NCBI RefSeq assembly: GCF_030704535.1
Contig: NC_081818.1
Span: 26,983,501-27,047,500, forward strand
DNA: 64,000 nt
Source of the DNA: Vitis vinifera
Lineage: Eukaryota; Streptophyta; Magnoliopsida; Vitales; Vitaceae
Direction of reading: 5' to 3'
The notes beneath the pieces are model-generated. The model did not search any database. It had not been told where the DNA came from and saw nothing but the letters and a program-made list of their open reading frames with translations. This document shows positions 13,301 to 23,729 of the stretch, one piece after another (position 1 is the stretch's first letter; the number at the start of each line of letters is the position of its first letter). Both the position numbers and the translations under genes were made by a program.

Positions 13301-15738
13301 CCTTCAAGGGTTCTAGAGAGTTCCCTTGGTGCTTGGAAGCTCTCAAAGTGCTTGGTGCCTTGACTAAATGGGGCCTCCTCCTATTTATTTATTGATCTAT
13401 TTATTTACCTATCAAAAAAAAAAGGAGAGGCCCCATTTAGTCAAGGCACCAAGCACTTTGAGAGCTTCCAAGCATTGTAAAGTGCTTTTGAGTAATTAAG
13501 CTTCCATTCTTCCAAACTCTCTTTAAGTGCTGCTTCCTATGTGTACTCTAACTTCCTTGTCAAATAGCCTTGTGAGCTAAGTTCAAGAATAGATAGATTT
13601 AGCAACTTCTAGTGTCTTGAGTTGTCTAAGTGCCACACGGGTGCTTAGGAAACACCAAAATACATGACATTTTCATAGGAAGATGGGCTAGGCAGGCATG
13701 GTGATGAGTGGTTTTATTTCCAAATACTTGCTAAAAGGCATTGATGGTAATAACTATATAAAACATGCAGTGGAGCAGGTCAATCAATGAGCTATTTAAT
13801 TTCTTTTAATGAAGAGAGACTATTTAGAATAGTCTTCTACCATATGTCAAACATCATCCTCACACACAAGCATTCCTGGATATTTTTTTTAGGCAACCAA
13901 GAAACATCTAAAAGGTGGTTTTTGCTTTATGTGGTTTGAAAATATTGTTTAAGTTTTACTGTCCATTATTGGAAAAAGCATTTTTGTAGTGAACATAGAG
14001 TTTGGAATGAGAAGTGCAGGATTCTTTTTGTTGTTTTTGTTGTGTCGTCTTCAAATTAACAACTTGAAATGATGCTATGTGTTTTTAATCATAAAGCCGC
14101 CAACCTGTTTAAGTGTTGAGTCACTTAATTCCACTTTGAATGCAATTGTTGGAATATCTATGCCTAATGCTCACTTTAGTTGCTGAGATAAGATAGTAAT
14201 ATTAATGAAAGCTTTGAATTATATAATCGGTTGGATTTGGATATTCTGTTATGAATTTCTAGTTTGTTCATTTCCCATGAATTCTTTGCAATTGAACAGA
14301 ATACAAGGGAAACTTGATTCCCACAAGTTTTTCCCTTGAAACAAAATGTTTCCAATGTGAAATGCATTTGAAATATTTTGGAACTGGTGTCCAATGTTAT
14401 TGTTTTTAAGTTACCTGTACGTTTGATTCTATTCTGTGGTTCAATATTTAGGAAATTAGGATAGCATGACAGGAGATTTGGTTTTTCAATTCTTAAATGC
14501 TAAAGGGTATTACTTCACCTGAAAAGGGGCTTCTTTATCTCATTGCTAATTGCAGGAAGTATAAGCTGCCTATGTCGCATATTATACCTTTTCCCAAGCG
14601 AAATGACACTAACGGTGTCCCAGATTTCCCTAATGGAAGGCAAGTTTTGGCAGTCTATCCAGGGACAACTGCACTTTATAAAGCAACTGTTGTCAATCCC
14701 CATCGTAAGGTGACAATCCCATCCATCTACTCTAAGTAATGTGCTGGTTGGTGCTCATATTATAGGTTGTTTTTTCTAATGAACATATTAGAGTTATTTT
14801 ACTTTTCCTGTGATCAAATTGGGAATTGTCAAATAAGTTTCTTTTACCTATTTCTTTGATTATATTTTGGTTCTTTAATGGTACTCTCATTAGACTTACT
14901 ACTGATTGCATTGTGTGCCATGTGGTGCTTTCAACTATTCTGCAAAATGCCAGAGGAAGACCGATGAGTAAGTGGCTTTCCCTCCTTGTGTTTTATCAGT
15001 GTTGTTGCAGTTTTTGGAAGAGTGCTCTGTTTATGCAGTGTTTGGGGACTGAATTGAAATGAAATGACTAGGCTTCATTTCATTTGGATCATGGGAAAAT
15101 ATGAGGAAAGTAGAAGCCAAAGAAAATAAAGGGGAAAAGAAAAATGTGAAGGAAAATTAAAAATAAGTATGGATTCGATAATATTTTTTTTTATGGTCAT
15201 GGATGTAAAAAAAATTATATATAATTTTCCTTCGTATTTTTCATGCCAAACACAACAAAAGAATTTGAGAATCCTCTCTATTTTTTTTTCTCTCCATTTT
15301 GCTAGTACTTTCCATGATCCTAATGACTAATCTAGCCTCAAGTTTTTGAGGTCACACTGACAGATGCTTCACCAGAATCACTGAAAGGGGTAAAAATAAG
15401 AGAACTTCTGGAATTCTATCATGACCTTTCTAGGAAAACAAACAGGCTCGATTTAAATACCAAGAAAACGAGCAAAGGTTATTTGGTACAGAAAACAAAA
15501 GGGAATAATAAGATTTCCATTTTTTTTGGAGTGTTCTATATTCTGAAACAGAAGCTTGACGAACTTTTGACTTTGATTTCAATCACTACTGCTGTTGGTG
15601 TGGTGTCATATGCATATGTGTGTGTTGGTTTGCAGTTATGTACTGGAATTCGATGACGACGAGGAAGATGGATCTTTACCCCAAAGGGTAGTGCCCTTCC
15701 ACAAGGTGGTTGCCCTGCCGGAGGGACATCGCCAGTGA
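7373..15738 (+). CDS. SGF29: SAGA-associated factor 29 (SGF29), tandem Tudor histone reader
   Basis: Nine exons: 7373-7490, 9828-9921, 10139-10218, 11320-11429, 11587-11672, 12726-12779, 14556-14709, 14954-14967 and 15636-15738. They total 813 nt, giving 270 aa, close to what I recall for the Arabidopsis SGF29 proteins. Residues 1-60 form a coiled coil (LDRLRREQDEILQEINKLHK). Residues from about 135 on are the SGF29 tandem Tudor domain, with VAARVTPDDADKDEWFVVKV, VLDEEPGDDEE, then AVYPGTTALYKATVV and the C-terminal VPFHKVVALPEGHRQ. In SAGA this domain binds di- and trimethylated H3K4 and guides GCN5 acetylation in the nucleus. Exon 8 is only 14 nt. The introns are long and hold several repeats. 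A decayed copy of exon 4 lies near 11050. Confidence 0.96.
8940..9376 (+). repeat. Dispersed repeat, probable LTR-derived fragment (copy 1)
   Basis: Lies in SGF29 intron 1. It starts with a segment like TAGGTGTTTCTTAAGCAC, includes CCAAATGGGGTCATCACTCA, and ends at an A-run after ACCTATC. The same blocks occur in reverse orientation at about 13110-13670 in intron 6. It has no coding capacity. The family is not identified with certainty; an LTR fragment is my guess from the layout. Confidence 0.45.
10930..11100 (+). pseudogene. Decayed tandem duplicate of SGF29 exon 4 with its upstream intron
   Basis: This stretch aligns by eye with 11200-11365, which ends in the functional exon 4. Both contain a run like CTAATRYTGTTATTYAGGA, a TTGCAG acceptor, and an exon start reading (A)xGGTArnGAnCAGAAAArG. 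If the first copy were spliced at its acceptor near 11051, the frame would meet TGA after about 12 codons, so it cannot replace exon 4. This shows a past intragenic tandem duplication of roughly 270 bp, with one copy now lost to decay. Confidence 0.75.
12235..12494 (-). mobile_element. tRNA-derived SINE with 16-bp target-site duplication
   Basis: The element body is about 12251-12478 on the minus strand, in SGF29 intron 5-6 space (intron between 11672 and 12726). Read on the minus strand it begins CCCGTCAGGGTAGCCCAACTGG, carrying a Pol III A box (TAGCCCAACTGG). About 45 bp further on is a B box (AGGTTCAAATTC). The 3' end is an A-rich tail, seen on the plus strand as T-runs and TTTA repeats at 12251-12280. 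Direct repeats ATGCACATGCCTACTC flank it at 12235-12250 and 12479-12494 and are identical, so the insertion is fairly recent. Confidence 0.88.
13110..13670 (-). repeat. Dispersed repeat, probable LTR-derived fragment (copy 2, containing a hairpin)
   Basis: Same family as 8940-9376 but in opposite orientation, in SGF29 intron 6. Shared blocks, read on the minus strand, include GGTGTTTCCTAAGCAC followed by AGACAACTCAA, and GACTAAATGGGGCC. Its inner half (13180-13320) has short tandem units built on GGAGTATTC and GAGAAAGTGGAG. The perfect inverted repeat 13330-13474 lies inside it. Confidence 0.5.
13330..13474. repeat. Perfect 48-bp inverted repeat (hairpin)
   Basis: The left arm is 13330-13377 and the right arm 13427-13474; I find no mismatch between the arms, which begin TGCTTGGAAGCTCTC and GAGGCCCCATTTAG. 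The 49-bp loop is AT-rich. Transcribed within the SGF29 pre-mRNA it would form a long stem. Confidence 0.85.
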
Positions 15739-16932
15739 ATTTTTTTTTCTTCTAGTGTTCATAAATGTGAAATTGGTGTGCAGTGCTGTGAAAACCACTC
15801 CTTCAAGGCCCCCTATGTTTTTCTAACCCCTTGTTCTCTTGCTAAACTACTGAACTTCCTTTCCATGTTGATTGGAGTTAATACCTCAAGAGGAGTCTGC
15901 ATATCAATTCTCAGCATTTGAGAAAATAACTACCCTAGAATTTTAAAAATAAAAAATTGTTTTACTTGCATAACAGGAAGCAGCAGATAAATTTTGTAAG
16001 CATAATTTTCGGAACTGTGTTTTAAAAAGTTTTTTTGTTCTCTAGAATAAATTTTTTTTTATAGAAAACATGTTTGACATTTAAAAATTATTTTTTATTT
16101 TCTAATTCTTAAGGGTAGAAAACATGGTGTTTTAAGAAAATATTTTTTAGTTTGATGTTGTTTTCATTTGTATTTTGAGAAATGTTTTAAGAAATAATTA
16201 TATAATTATGTAAAACGATACAAAGTAAAATATTAAATATAAAAATTATTTTAAAATATTAAAAACAAGCTAAAAATGTTTTATGTTTTTAAAATAGATT
16301 TTGTTCTACAAAAATCAAAGAGCAATTTTTAAAACCTGTTCATTTTTAGGAATATATGTTTTTTTTAAATAACTTTAAGGTTTGTTTCACAAATGTTTTG
16401 GAAAATAGTTTTTCTATTTTTCAAAATAAAATATTAAGAAAACACTTTTAGTAATAAAAAATTATTTTCTTAAGAATGGAAAATATAATATTTTTTTAAA
16501 AAATAATTATTTAAATATTTAAATTATTAAAAATAAAACATTAGATATAAAAGTCAATTTAAGTTGTTAGGTAATAAATTGATTTTTTTCAATAAAGAGA
16601 CAAAAAGACTTTAAGTTAAACAGCATTGAAACAAGAATTTAAGTTAAAGCCTTAAAGGTACATTACAAGTCTAATTTTTCATTTTTGAATTTTTAAACAA
16701 ATTTTGAAAACCTTAAAATTTTATTTTAAATATAAGATTGATGATAAAGTCATGGAGAAAGGAGCCAATGACAGTTGAGATCAACGGTTGAAAATAATTC
16801 AATCACATCATAAAAATAACAACAGTAAGGGGGAAATGAGTGGAGTGGATTAAGTGGTAGCTCACTCTCTCAGCCTCGAATTCAATATCCTCATTTTCCT
16901 ATCGATAATCCATCTCCACACAAAACGCTTCC
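15739..16932. other. Intergenic, AT-rich; possible MITE remnant near 16010-16350
   Basis: No gene is seen. The stretch from GGAACTGTGTTTTAAAAAG (about 16012) to AATTTTTAAAACCTGTTC (about 16345) has loosely complementary ends and reads like a decayed small inverted-repeat element. No target duplication is clear. The 3' end of SGF29 and the promoter of tufA lie in this stretch. Confidence 0.4.
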
Positions 16933-17424
16933 ATGGCTTCCATCGTCGGAGCCCCATCCACTCCCTCTAAATCCCTATTCACATCACCGTCACTTTCAAA
17001 CCCTAAGCCCACTTCCTTTTTCCACAAAACTCAAACCCTAGCCACCAAATCTAACCCCCCTTTCGCCTCCTCTTTCACCAATGCCTCCTCCATTTTCCGA
17101 TACTCCGTCCTTTCTTCTCCGTCCACCGGATCTTCTCCATTTCGGCGCCGCTCACTCACTGTCCGCGCCGCCAGAGGCAAGTTCGAGCGCAAGAAGCCGC
17201 ACGTCAACATTGGAACCATCGGCCACGTGGATCACGGCAAGACCACTCTCACGGCGGCTCTGACCATGGCGCTGGCATCCATGGGGAACAGCGCTCCCAA
17301 GAAGTACGACGAGATTGACGCGGCGCCGGAGGAACGGGCGCGTGGAATCACCATCAACACCGCTACGGTTGAGTACGAGACGGAGAGTCGGCATTACGCC
17401 CACGTGGATTGCCCAGGCCACGCT

Positions 17425-17456
<32 letters not shown>

Positions 17457-18396
17457 TCAGATGGACGGCGCCATTCTCGTCGTCTCTGGCGCCGATGGGC
17501 CGATGCCGCAGACCAAAGAGCATATTCTTCTCGCCAAGCAGGTTGGAGTGCCCAATATGGTGGTTTTCCTCAATAAGCAAGACCAGGTTGATGATGAAGA
17601 GCTTCTTCAGTTGGTTGAATTGGAGGTTCGTGAGCTTCTCGCTTCGTATGAATTTCCCGGCGACGATATTCCCATTGTATCCGGATCAGCATTGCTAGCC
17701 CTAGAGGCATTGATGGCAAACCCTAGCATTAAGAGAGGAGAGAATGAATGGGTCGATAAAATCTATGAATTGATGGATGCTGTTGATAGTTACATTCCAA
17801 TTCCACAGCGCCAGACCGATTTGCCCTTCCTCCTTGCAGTTGAAGATGTGTTTTCGATCACTGGTCGTGGGACTGTGGCAACAGGTCGTGTAGAAAGGGG
17901 TACAATCAAGGTTGGGGAGACTGTTGATCTTGTTGGATTGAGAGAGACTCGGGCCACTACTGTTACTGGAGTTGAGATGTTTCAGAAAATTCTAGATGAG
18001 GCACTTGCTGGTGACAACGTGGGGCTTTTGCTGAGAGGTATTCAGAAGGCTGATATCCAGAGGGGGATGGTTCTGGCAAAGCCTGGAACTATTACGCCAC
18101 ACACTAAGTTCTCTGCCATTGTTTATATTTTGAAGAAGGAGGAGGGTGGGAGGCATTCGCCCTTTTTTGCAGGGTATAGGCCACAATTCTACATGAGGAC
18201 TACTGATGTCACAGGCAAGGTTGCACAAATCATGAATGATAAGGATGAAGAGTCAAAGATGGTTATGCCGGGAGACCGTGTAAAGATGGTTGTGGAGCTT
18301 ATAATGCCTGTGGCATGCGAACAAGGAATGAGATTTGCTATTAGAGAAGGGGGGAAGACTGTGGGTGCTGGTGTAATCCAGTCCATTATTGAATGA
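16933..18396 (+). CDS. tufA: Chloroplast translation elongation factor EF-Tu (nuclear-encoded)
   Basis: Single exon, 487 aa. It delivers aminoacyl-tRNA to plastid ribosomes as a GTPase. Residues 1 to about 79 are a Ser/Thr/Pro-rich chloroplast transit peptide, ending near [15 protein letters not shown]. The G-domain motifs are complete: GHVDHGKT (97-104), RGITI (137-141), DCPGH (159-163) and NKQD (214-217). Domains II and III follow and end in the family's usual [10 protein letters not shown]. The start ATG is the first in frame and gives a full transit peptide. The G+C-rich first half of the coding region stands out from the AT-rich surroundings. No defects are seen. It is one of the clearest genes in the window. 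Confidence 0.98.
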
Positions 18397-18989
18397 TCTT
18401 GGAGTTCATTTAATATTATTGATGTTTTTCATGTCTGGCATCTGGTGAGTGAAACTACCTCCATGTTCATTTTTAACGAGATTTTAAGTTTAGTTAGCAT
18501 TAATATGTTACAGAAAACCTCCATGGATTGTTTTCTTGTGTGCTTTTGATTTACTTTGATGATAGCATTTCAACATCTTATTATTTGTCTTTCATATCAT
18601 TCAGCGATCATTAAAATATTGTCTTAGTTTTTCGGGAAGAGATGAACTCTGTAATGACCAACTCTACAACCTTGATTTGAGAGTCTTTTGATGAAAGGAA
18701 AAGGGCTTAGGAAGAAAAGAGTGTTGTTTGAGTTGAGAATCTATATTTTTGACTGAGGATGGTTTGCAAAAGGTCACAAAAAACAAGATACTTTGAATCC
18801 CTTTCCATTGTGGATTTATAACTCAACTGTCGCATGGAAGTGATACAAGGCCAATTTCCATGTAGCAGCAGAAAAAGAAAAACAGAGAAACATTACTTAT
18901 CAAAAAGAGATAAAAGGCCAATTTTACCTTCATTTACTTTCCCAGTGGTCAAATGCTTTGCCTCGTTATTTTAATTAGCCGTCTATGGT

Positions 18990-19261
18990 GGTGTTTGTTT
19001 TTTTACTTAATTCTAAATAGAACCTTAATGCTTAATAGCGTTAAATATTAAGTTGTTTGTTTTTGTAGTATTTTATTTCTATTAAGTATTAAAAAGTAAA
19101 GAAAAACCAACATGTTATTTTTTTTATTTAGAAAAAACTAAATATTTTGGTTTTTTCTATTCAGTAAAAAGTTTATAATAAGTCATGAAAAAGTAGAAAA
19201 ACATATAACCTAAATTCTAAAAATAAATTGTTTTCATAAAAAAGCCAAAAAAACAAACACC
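18990..19261. mobile_element. MITE-like element with terminal inverted repeats
   Basis: It begins GGTGTTTGTTTTTTTAC and ends AAAAAAACAAACACC, which are inverted copies of about 15 bp. It is 272 bp, AT-rich and non-coding. The flanks CTATGG and TTATGT may be an eroded target duplication. A related but more degenerate element lies at about 36291-36500; both carry TTTTTCTATTCAGT near the right end. The terminal sequence suggests hAT-like, which is not proven. Confidence 0.6.
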
Positions 19262-19283
19262 CTTTATGTGATTTTCTTATTAT

Positions 19284-21255
19284 AACTACTCTCCACTGGA
19301 GACAGTTATCAAGGGAGTTATGGTTAAGGGAAGGGGATAGAAATACAGGCTTTTTCCATCGTACGGCAACTGCCCATCGTAGAAGTAATTCCATAGACAG
19401 AATCAAGATAAGTGGGGTGTGGTTGTCAGAGGAGCAAGAAGTGAGGGAAGGGGTAGCTAATGCCTACCAACAACTGCTCTCAAAAAACTCAGAGTGGAAG
19501 GCGGATATAGGGTGGCTGTAGTTAGAGAGCAGATCAATCAGCAAGAAGCGGAGAATCTGGAGCTTCCTTTTTCTGAGGTTGAAGTCCACTCTGCTTTGAT
19601 GGATATGAATGGTGACAAAGCCCCAGGACTGGATGGTTTCACTGTGGCTTTTTGGCAAAGCTGTTGGGATTTTGTAAAAGAGGAGGTCTTGGAAATGTTT
19701 AAGGAGTTCCATGAGCAAAGTTCTTTTCTCAAGAGCCTCAACAACATGTTTCTGGTTTTGTTACCTAAGAAATGGGGGGGCTGAGGACCTTGGGGATTTT
19801 AGACCCATTAGCCTTTTGGGGGGGGGGGGGGGGGGGGGGCTATATAATTTATTGGCTAAGTTGTTGGCTAATAGGCTCAAGAAAGTGATAGGGAAAGTGG
19901 TCTCCCCTTATCAGAATGCCTTTGTGATGGGTAGGCAGATTCTAGATGCCTCTTTAATTGCAAATGAGGTGATTGATTCATGGCAGAAAAGGGAAGAGAA
20001 AGGCCTCATTTGCAAATTGGATGTCGAGAAAGCTTATGACAGCATTAACTGGCAGTTTTTGTTGAAGGTCATGCAAAAAATGGGGTTTGGGTCAAAGTGG
20101 TTGGGTTGGATGTGGAATTGTATCTCTACAACCAAGTTTTGGTGAATGGAGTGCCAGCCGATTTTTTCCCAAGTTCTAAGGGGCTGCGCCAAGGAGACCT
20201 TCTTTCTCTCTACCTCTTTGTCATGGGAATGGAAGTGCTGAGTGCTCTTATTAGGAGGGCTGTTGAAGGGGGTTTCCTATCAGGGTGTAGTATCCAGGGA
20301 GGTAGAAGACCGGCTATGAATATATCCCACTTATTTTTTGCTGATGATACAGTTGTTTTCTGTCAGGCAAAGAAAGAGCACATAACGCACTTGAGCTGGA
20401 TTTTTTTTTTTTGTTTGAAGTCATGTTAGGGTTAAGGATTAATTTGGCCAAAAGTGAAATTATCCCAATTGGCGAGGTGGAAGAGGTTGAGGTGATGGTA
20501 GTGGAGCTAGGGTGCAGGGTGGGTTCTTTGCCTTTTGTTTATTTGGGACTGCCCTTGGGGGCTCCTAACAAGGCTTCTTCCGTGTGGGATGGGGTGGAAA
20601 AGAGAGTGAGGAGGAGACTTGCGCATTGGAAACGCCAGTATATCTCCAAAGGTGGGAGAATCACTCTCATAAAGAGTATGATGGCTAGTATGCCTTTGTA
20701 TCAAATGTCCATTTTCTGTATGCCCAAGTTAGTTGCAAGGAGGTTAGAAAAATTGCAAAGAGACTTTCTTTGGGGAGGGGGAAATTTGGAGAGGAAAGTC
20801 TACTTAGTTAATTAGGAGGTGGTTTGCTCGGATAAGGAAAAGGGGGGGCTAGGCTTAAGGAAGCTAGCCCTCTTGAACAAAGCCTTGCTTGGCAAATGGA
20901 TATGGAGATTTGCTTGTGATAAGGAAAATCTTTGGAAGCAGGTGCTTGTGGCGAAATATGGGCAAGAGGGTCTTGGTTGGAGGACAAAGAAGATTAATGG
21001 GGCGTTTGGAAGGAGATCTTGAAGGCAAATGATTGGTGGTGGAAAAATATGGCGTTTACTGTTGGAGAGGAGTCTCTCTCCCTTATAGGCTTCTTGAAGT
21101 GGTTAGCCTCCAGTTAAGGGTTGGCGAGGTTATTTGTTTTATCTTTTTGGTTGTGAGGTCCTAGCTGCCTTGTATACCCCCTGTATACTTTGTGGCTTTT
21201 TTGCCTCTTGTTAATACAATCTGTGCTTATTTATAAAAAAAAAACTGCTCTCCAC
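19284..21255 (+). mobile_element. 5'-truncated L1-type LINE with target-site duplication
   Basis: The element is 19297-21242, flanked by AACTACTCTCCAC (19284-19296) and AACTGCTCTCCAC (21243-21255), a 13-bp duplication with one mismatch. It starts downstream of the endonuclease. Reverse-transcriptase blocks are recognisable: DKAPGLDGFTVAFWQ (near 19616), SPYQNAFVMGRQILDA, KLDVEKAYDSINW, GLRQGD and FADDTVVF near 20340. A thumb-like region follows (VYLGLPLGA; GGRITLIKSMMASMPLYQMS). These sit in different frames with stops, so it is dead. The 3' end has the plant-LINE style TTAATACAAT then an A-run at 21236-21243. A 22-nt G run interrupts it at 19818-19839. Confidence 0.9.
19818..19839 (+). repeat. 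22-nt poly-G run inside the LINE
   Basis: An uninterrupted G homopolymer lies where the reverse-transcriptase family has a Gly-containing segment before LYNLLAKLLANRLKK. It could be a true expansion of a GGG codon pair or a sequencing/assembly artefact. Confidence 0.9.
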
Positions 21256-21794
21256 AATCCTCTAGAACACTTTAATATGATCTTGTGAAAGTAATCTTTT
21301 CCAAAACCATATCTTTCAAAGTTGTCAGACTGTTTAGCGTTTTTAATTTTGTTTTTCTTTATGTGCTTGTGATACATAGGTCCAGGATTGCTCTTGAAGA
21401 CAACTTTTTTTTTTTTTTTTTCTTTTTTCAGGAAAGCTCCTCTGAAAGACTACTATATGCTTCTTTTCTTTTTCTTGTGAATGGAAAAACAAAAATTTTA
21501 TTTATGCAACAAAATGAAGGTAAACTACTTAATGATGACAATTATGATTAGTAGGACTATCATATTCATGATTTTATTGGTGATAATGATTCTGGCATAA
21601 TGATTGCAATGTGGGTTAACATAACTTGGTGGACATTGACCATGAAGATGATGAGCCATTAGTGTTGCTTAAGTTGACAGTTTTATGACTTAAGACTCTT
21701 AGCCATGATCATAGGATCATGTTGGTAATGGTCATGGACTTGTGGTGGTGATGCTCACCTTATTATTAGGATGCCAATAATAGTTTTGTGATCA

Positions 21795-22565
21795 TTTTTT
21801 TTTTATGGCTAAAGGCAGGTTGTATTAATATAAAATGTATATATGATGTATATAAAGCAAACAGAAAGCATAAAGGCGCAAATATGCAAAAACTAGTAAC
21901 CGCATCCCACTGAGAGTCTAACCAATCCATAAAATCTAACAGCAATATAAAATCATCTCTAATGTACATTCTAACCCAATCCCAAAAAAATACTAAAAAG
22001 AACTTTTAATTGTTTGGTCCAAGCTTTCACAATTTTCAAATGTTCTCCTATTTCTCTCACTCCAAATGGACCAAAAAAAAAGTATAAAGGAGCAATCTTC
22101 CAAGCCTTTTTCCTTTTTTTTTTTGCCAACAAAGCAGCCACCCCAACTCAAGAGCATTCTTCTCACTTTAGTGTGCATCGCCCATTGTTCATCAAATAGA
22201 GCAAAGATCAATTGCCACAAAATGTGTGCTTCCATACAATGAAGGAGAACATGATCACCCGTTTCTTTTTCTGCTTTACACATAGCATCTATTAGGCATC
22301 CTCCAATCCCTCCTTCTGAGCTGTGGATCTTGAGTCAATATCTTGGTCTAAGTCGCTTCCCAAGTAAACAAATTAGCTCTTTCAGGAGCCCAAGAATTCC
22401 AAACCGTACCATGAGGGAATGACTCCACTCTCCTACTTGCCAAGGAGTAGAAAGACTTGATTGAAAAGTTACTGTTCTGTCTCCAACCACACCATAGTTG
22501 TGGATCTTGTGAAAGATGTGTAGAATGTTTGACATCATGTGATGTACAACAGCCTTGATTTCTGG
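21795..22565 (-). mobile_element. 5'-truncated L1-type LINE, 3' part (zf-RVT region)
   Basis: On the minus strand a frame at 21993-22283 reads MCKAEKETGDHVLLHC then FFWSIWSERNRRTFE, the Cys/His-containing zf-RVT domain at the C-terminus of plant L1 reverse transcriptases. Upstream on the same strand 22348-22569 gives FSIKSFYSLASRRVESF and WNSWAPERANLFTWEA, the segment just before it. The A-tail appears as a T-run at 21798-21806, next to TTGTATTAAT as in the other LINE. No clear target duplication was found. It lies in opposite orientation to the LINE ending at 21242. Confidence 0.8.
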
Positions 22566-23729
22566 CCAACTCTCTGAATTTTTATGGACCTAATTCACTT
22601 GTTTCCTGTCATTTTCTTTTTTCCTCTTTTCAATCAGCCTTTGAACCCCTGACCTCATATAGAACCTGAGGCTCCAAAAGGGTAGGTTTTACCTTTCACA
22701 TCTCTACCCAACAGTAAAAAATTAAAAAGACCTGTTGGCCCACAAGTAAATGGTAAACCATATTTCTATTTTTGTTCACAAGTAGTTGTGACAAGGCTCA
22801 GTTGATCCCAAACCAAAACTAAGACAGCCAATGCAGTTAGAGGAATTCTTGTTTCATTTGGAAAACTGGAGACAGTTTATGATCAATGCGTGCTAATCAA
22901 CTTGAAGGGGAAATTTCATTAGATGGGTATGACTCACACACGGAAGTAGAGATTAGTCAATGTGACAAGGGAACATTGAGGTAAACCACAGGCCTCATGA
23001 GTTAGAAGATTATGATGCTCTTGGCCTTCAGAAGCTGAACTCGAAGGCTTTTACTATTGAAGGATCTTTTACTATTGAAGGATCTAAATGACAGTTTGTG
23101 GGCACCAGCATGCTACTCAAACCTTTATTTTCGGTTTGCTGAATTGTTGACCTTTTGGTTTTTGTATGGAACAGTTAAAGCACTGACATGGAAGAAAGAT
23201 ACTACAATAAGTCAATGACCTTCTTTAAGTTTTGCTAAATTGATCTGAGGTTGGCATTTTTGTTCTTGTATGAAACAGTTATAGCAGGAAGAGAGGAGGA
23301 TACCACACTAATAGTACTTTAGGCTTGCTGAGTTGAGGTTGGCATTTTGGTTCTTGTAGAAACAGTTGCAGTACTGAGGGAGAAGAAGGAAGCAATTTGC
23401 CCCAGGATACATGCTCATTTATCAAGTAATATTATCATGACATGTTGGTAGCCTTGGCAAGCATTTGTTAGTGTGCATTTGCAGATGATATTATTCACAT
23501 GCGCCAGATGAGCACTTGGATCAGGGGAATGGATTGATAACTTTGCTTCCTTTTTTAAGTTTTTGGTTTAAGGTAATAAAAGAAGGTAATATATCTGTAA
23601 AACCTTGTATGGGTGACATTAAAACTAAACCGAAGAACATCAGGAAAATGAATTGTGTAGTTTTATTTTAAATAAAGATACATGGCTATATCCCGACAGG
23701 TTGAGGCTTGTGACATGCGTGGTCAATTG
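22566..23729. repeat. Duplicated 3' flank of the GDSL gene unit, with a local triplication
   Basis: No gene is seen. Several blocks match the region 30420-31220 downstream of the third GDSL gene, for example CTTTCACATCTCTACCCAA versus CTTTCACATCAATACCCAA and AAACTGGAGA followed by GATCAATGC versus GACCAATGC. Within it, about 23135-23400 holds three imperfect copies of roughly 100 bp, each with a segment like GGTTCTTGTATGAAACAGTT. Confidence 0.6.

Noticed and set aside
17031-18386. Several antisense open frames across the EF-Tu gene
   Set aside because: They are shadows of a strongly biased coding sequence on the plus strand.
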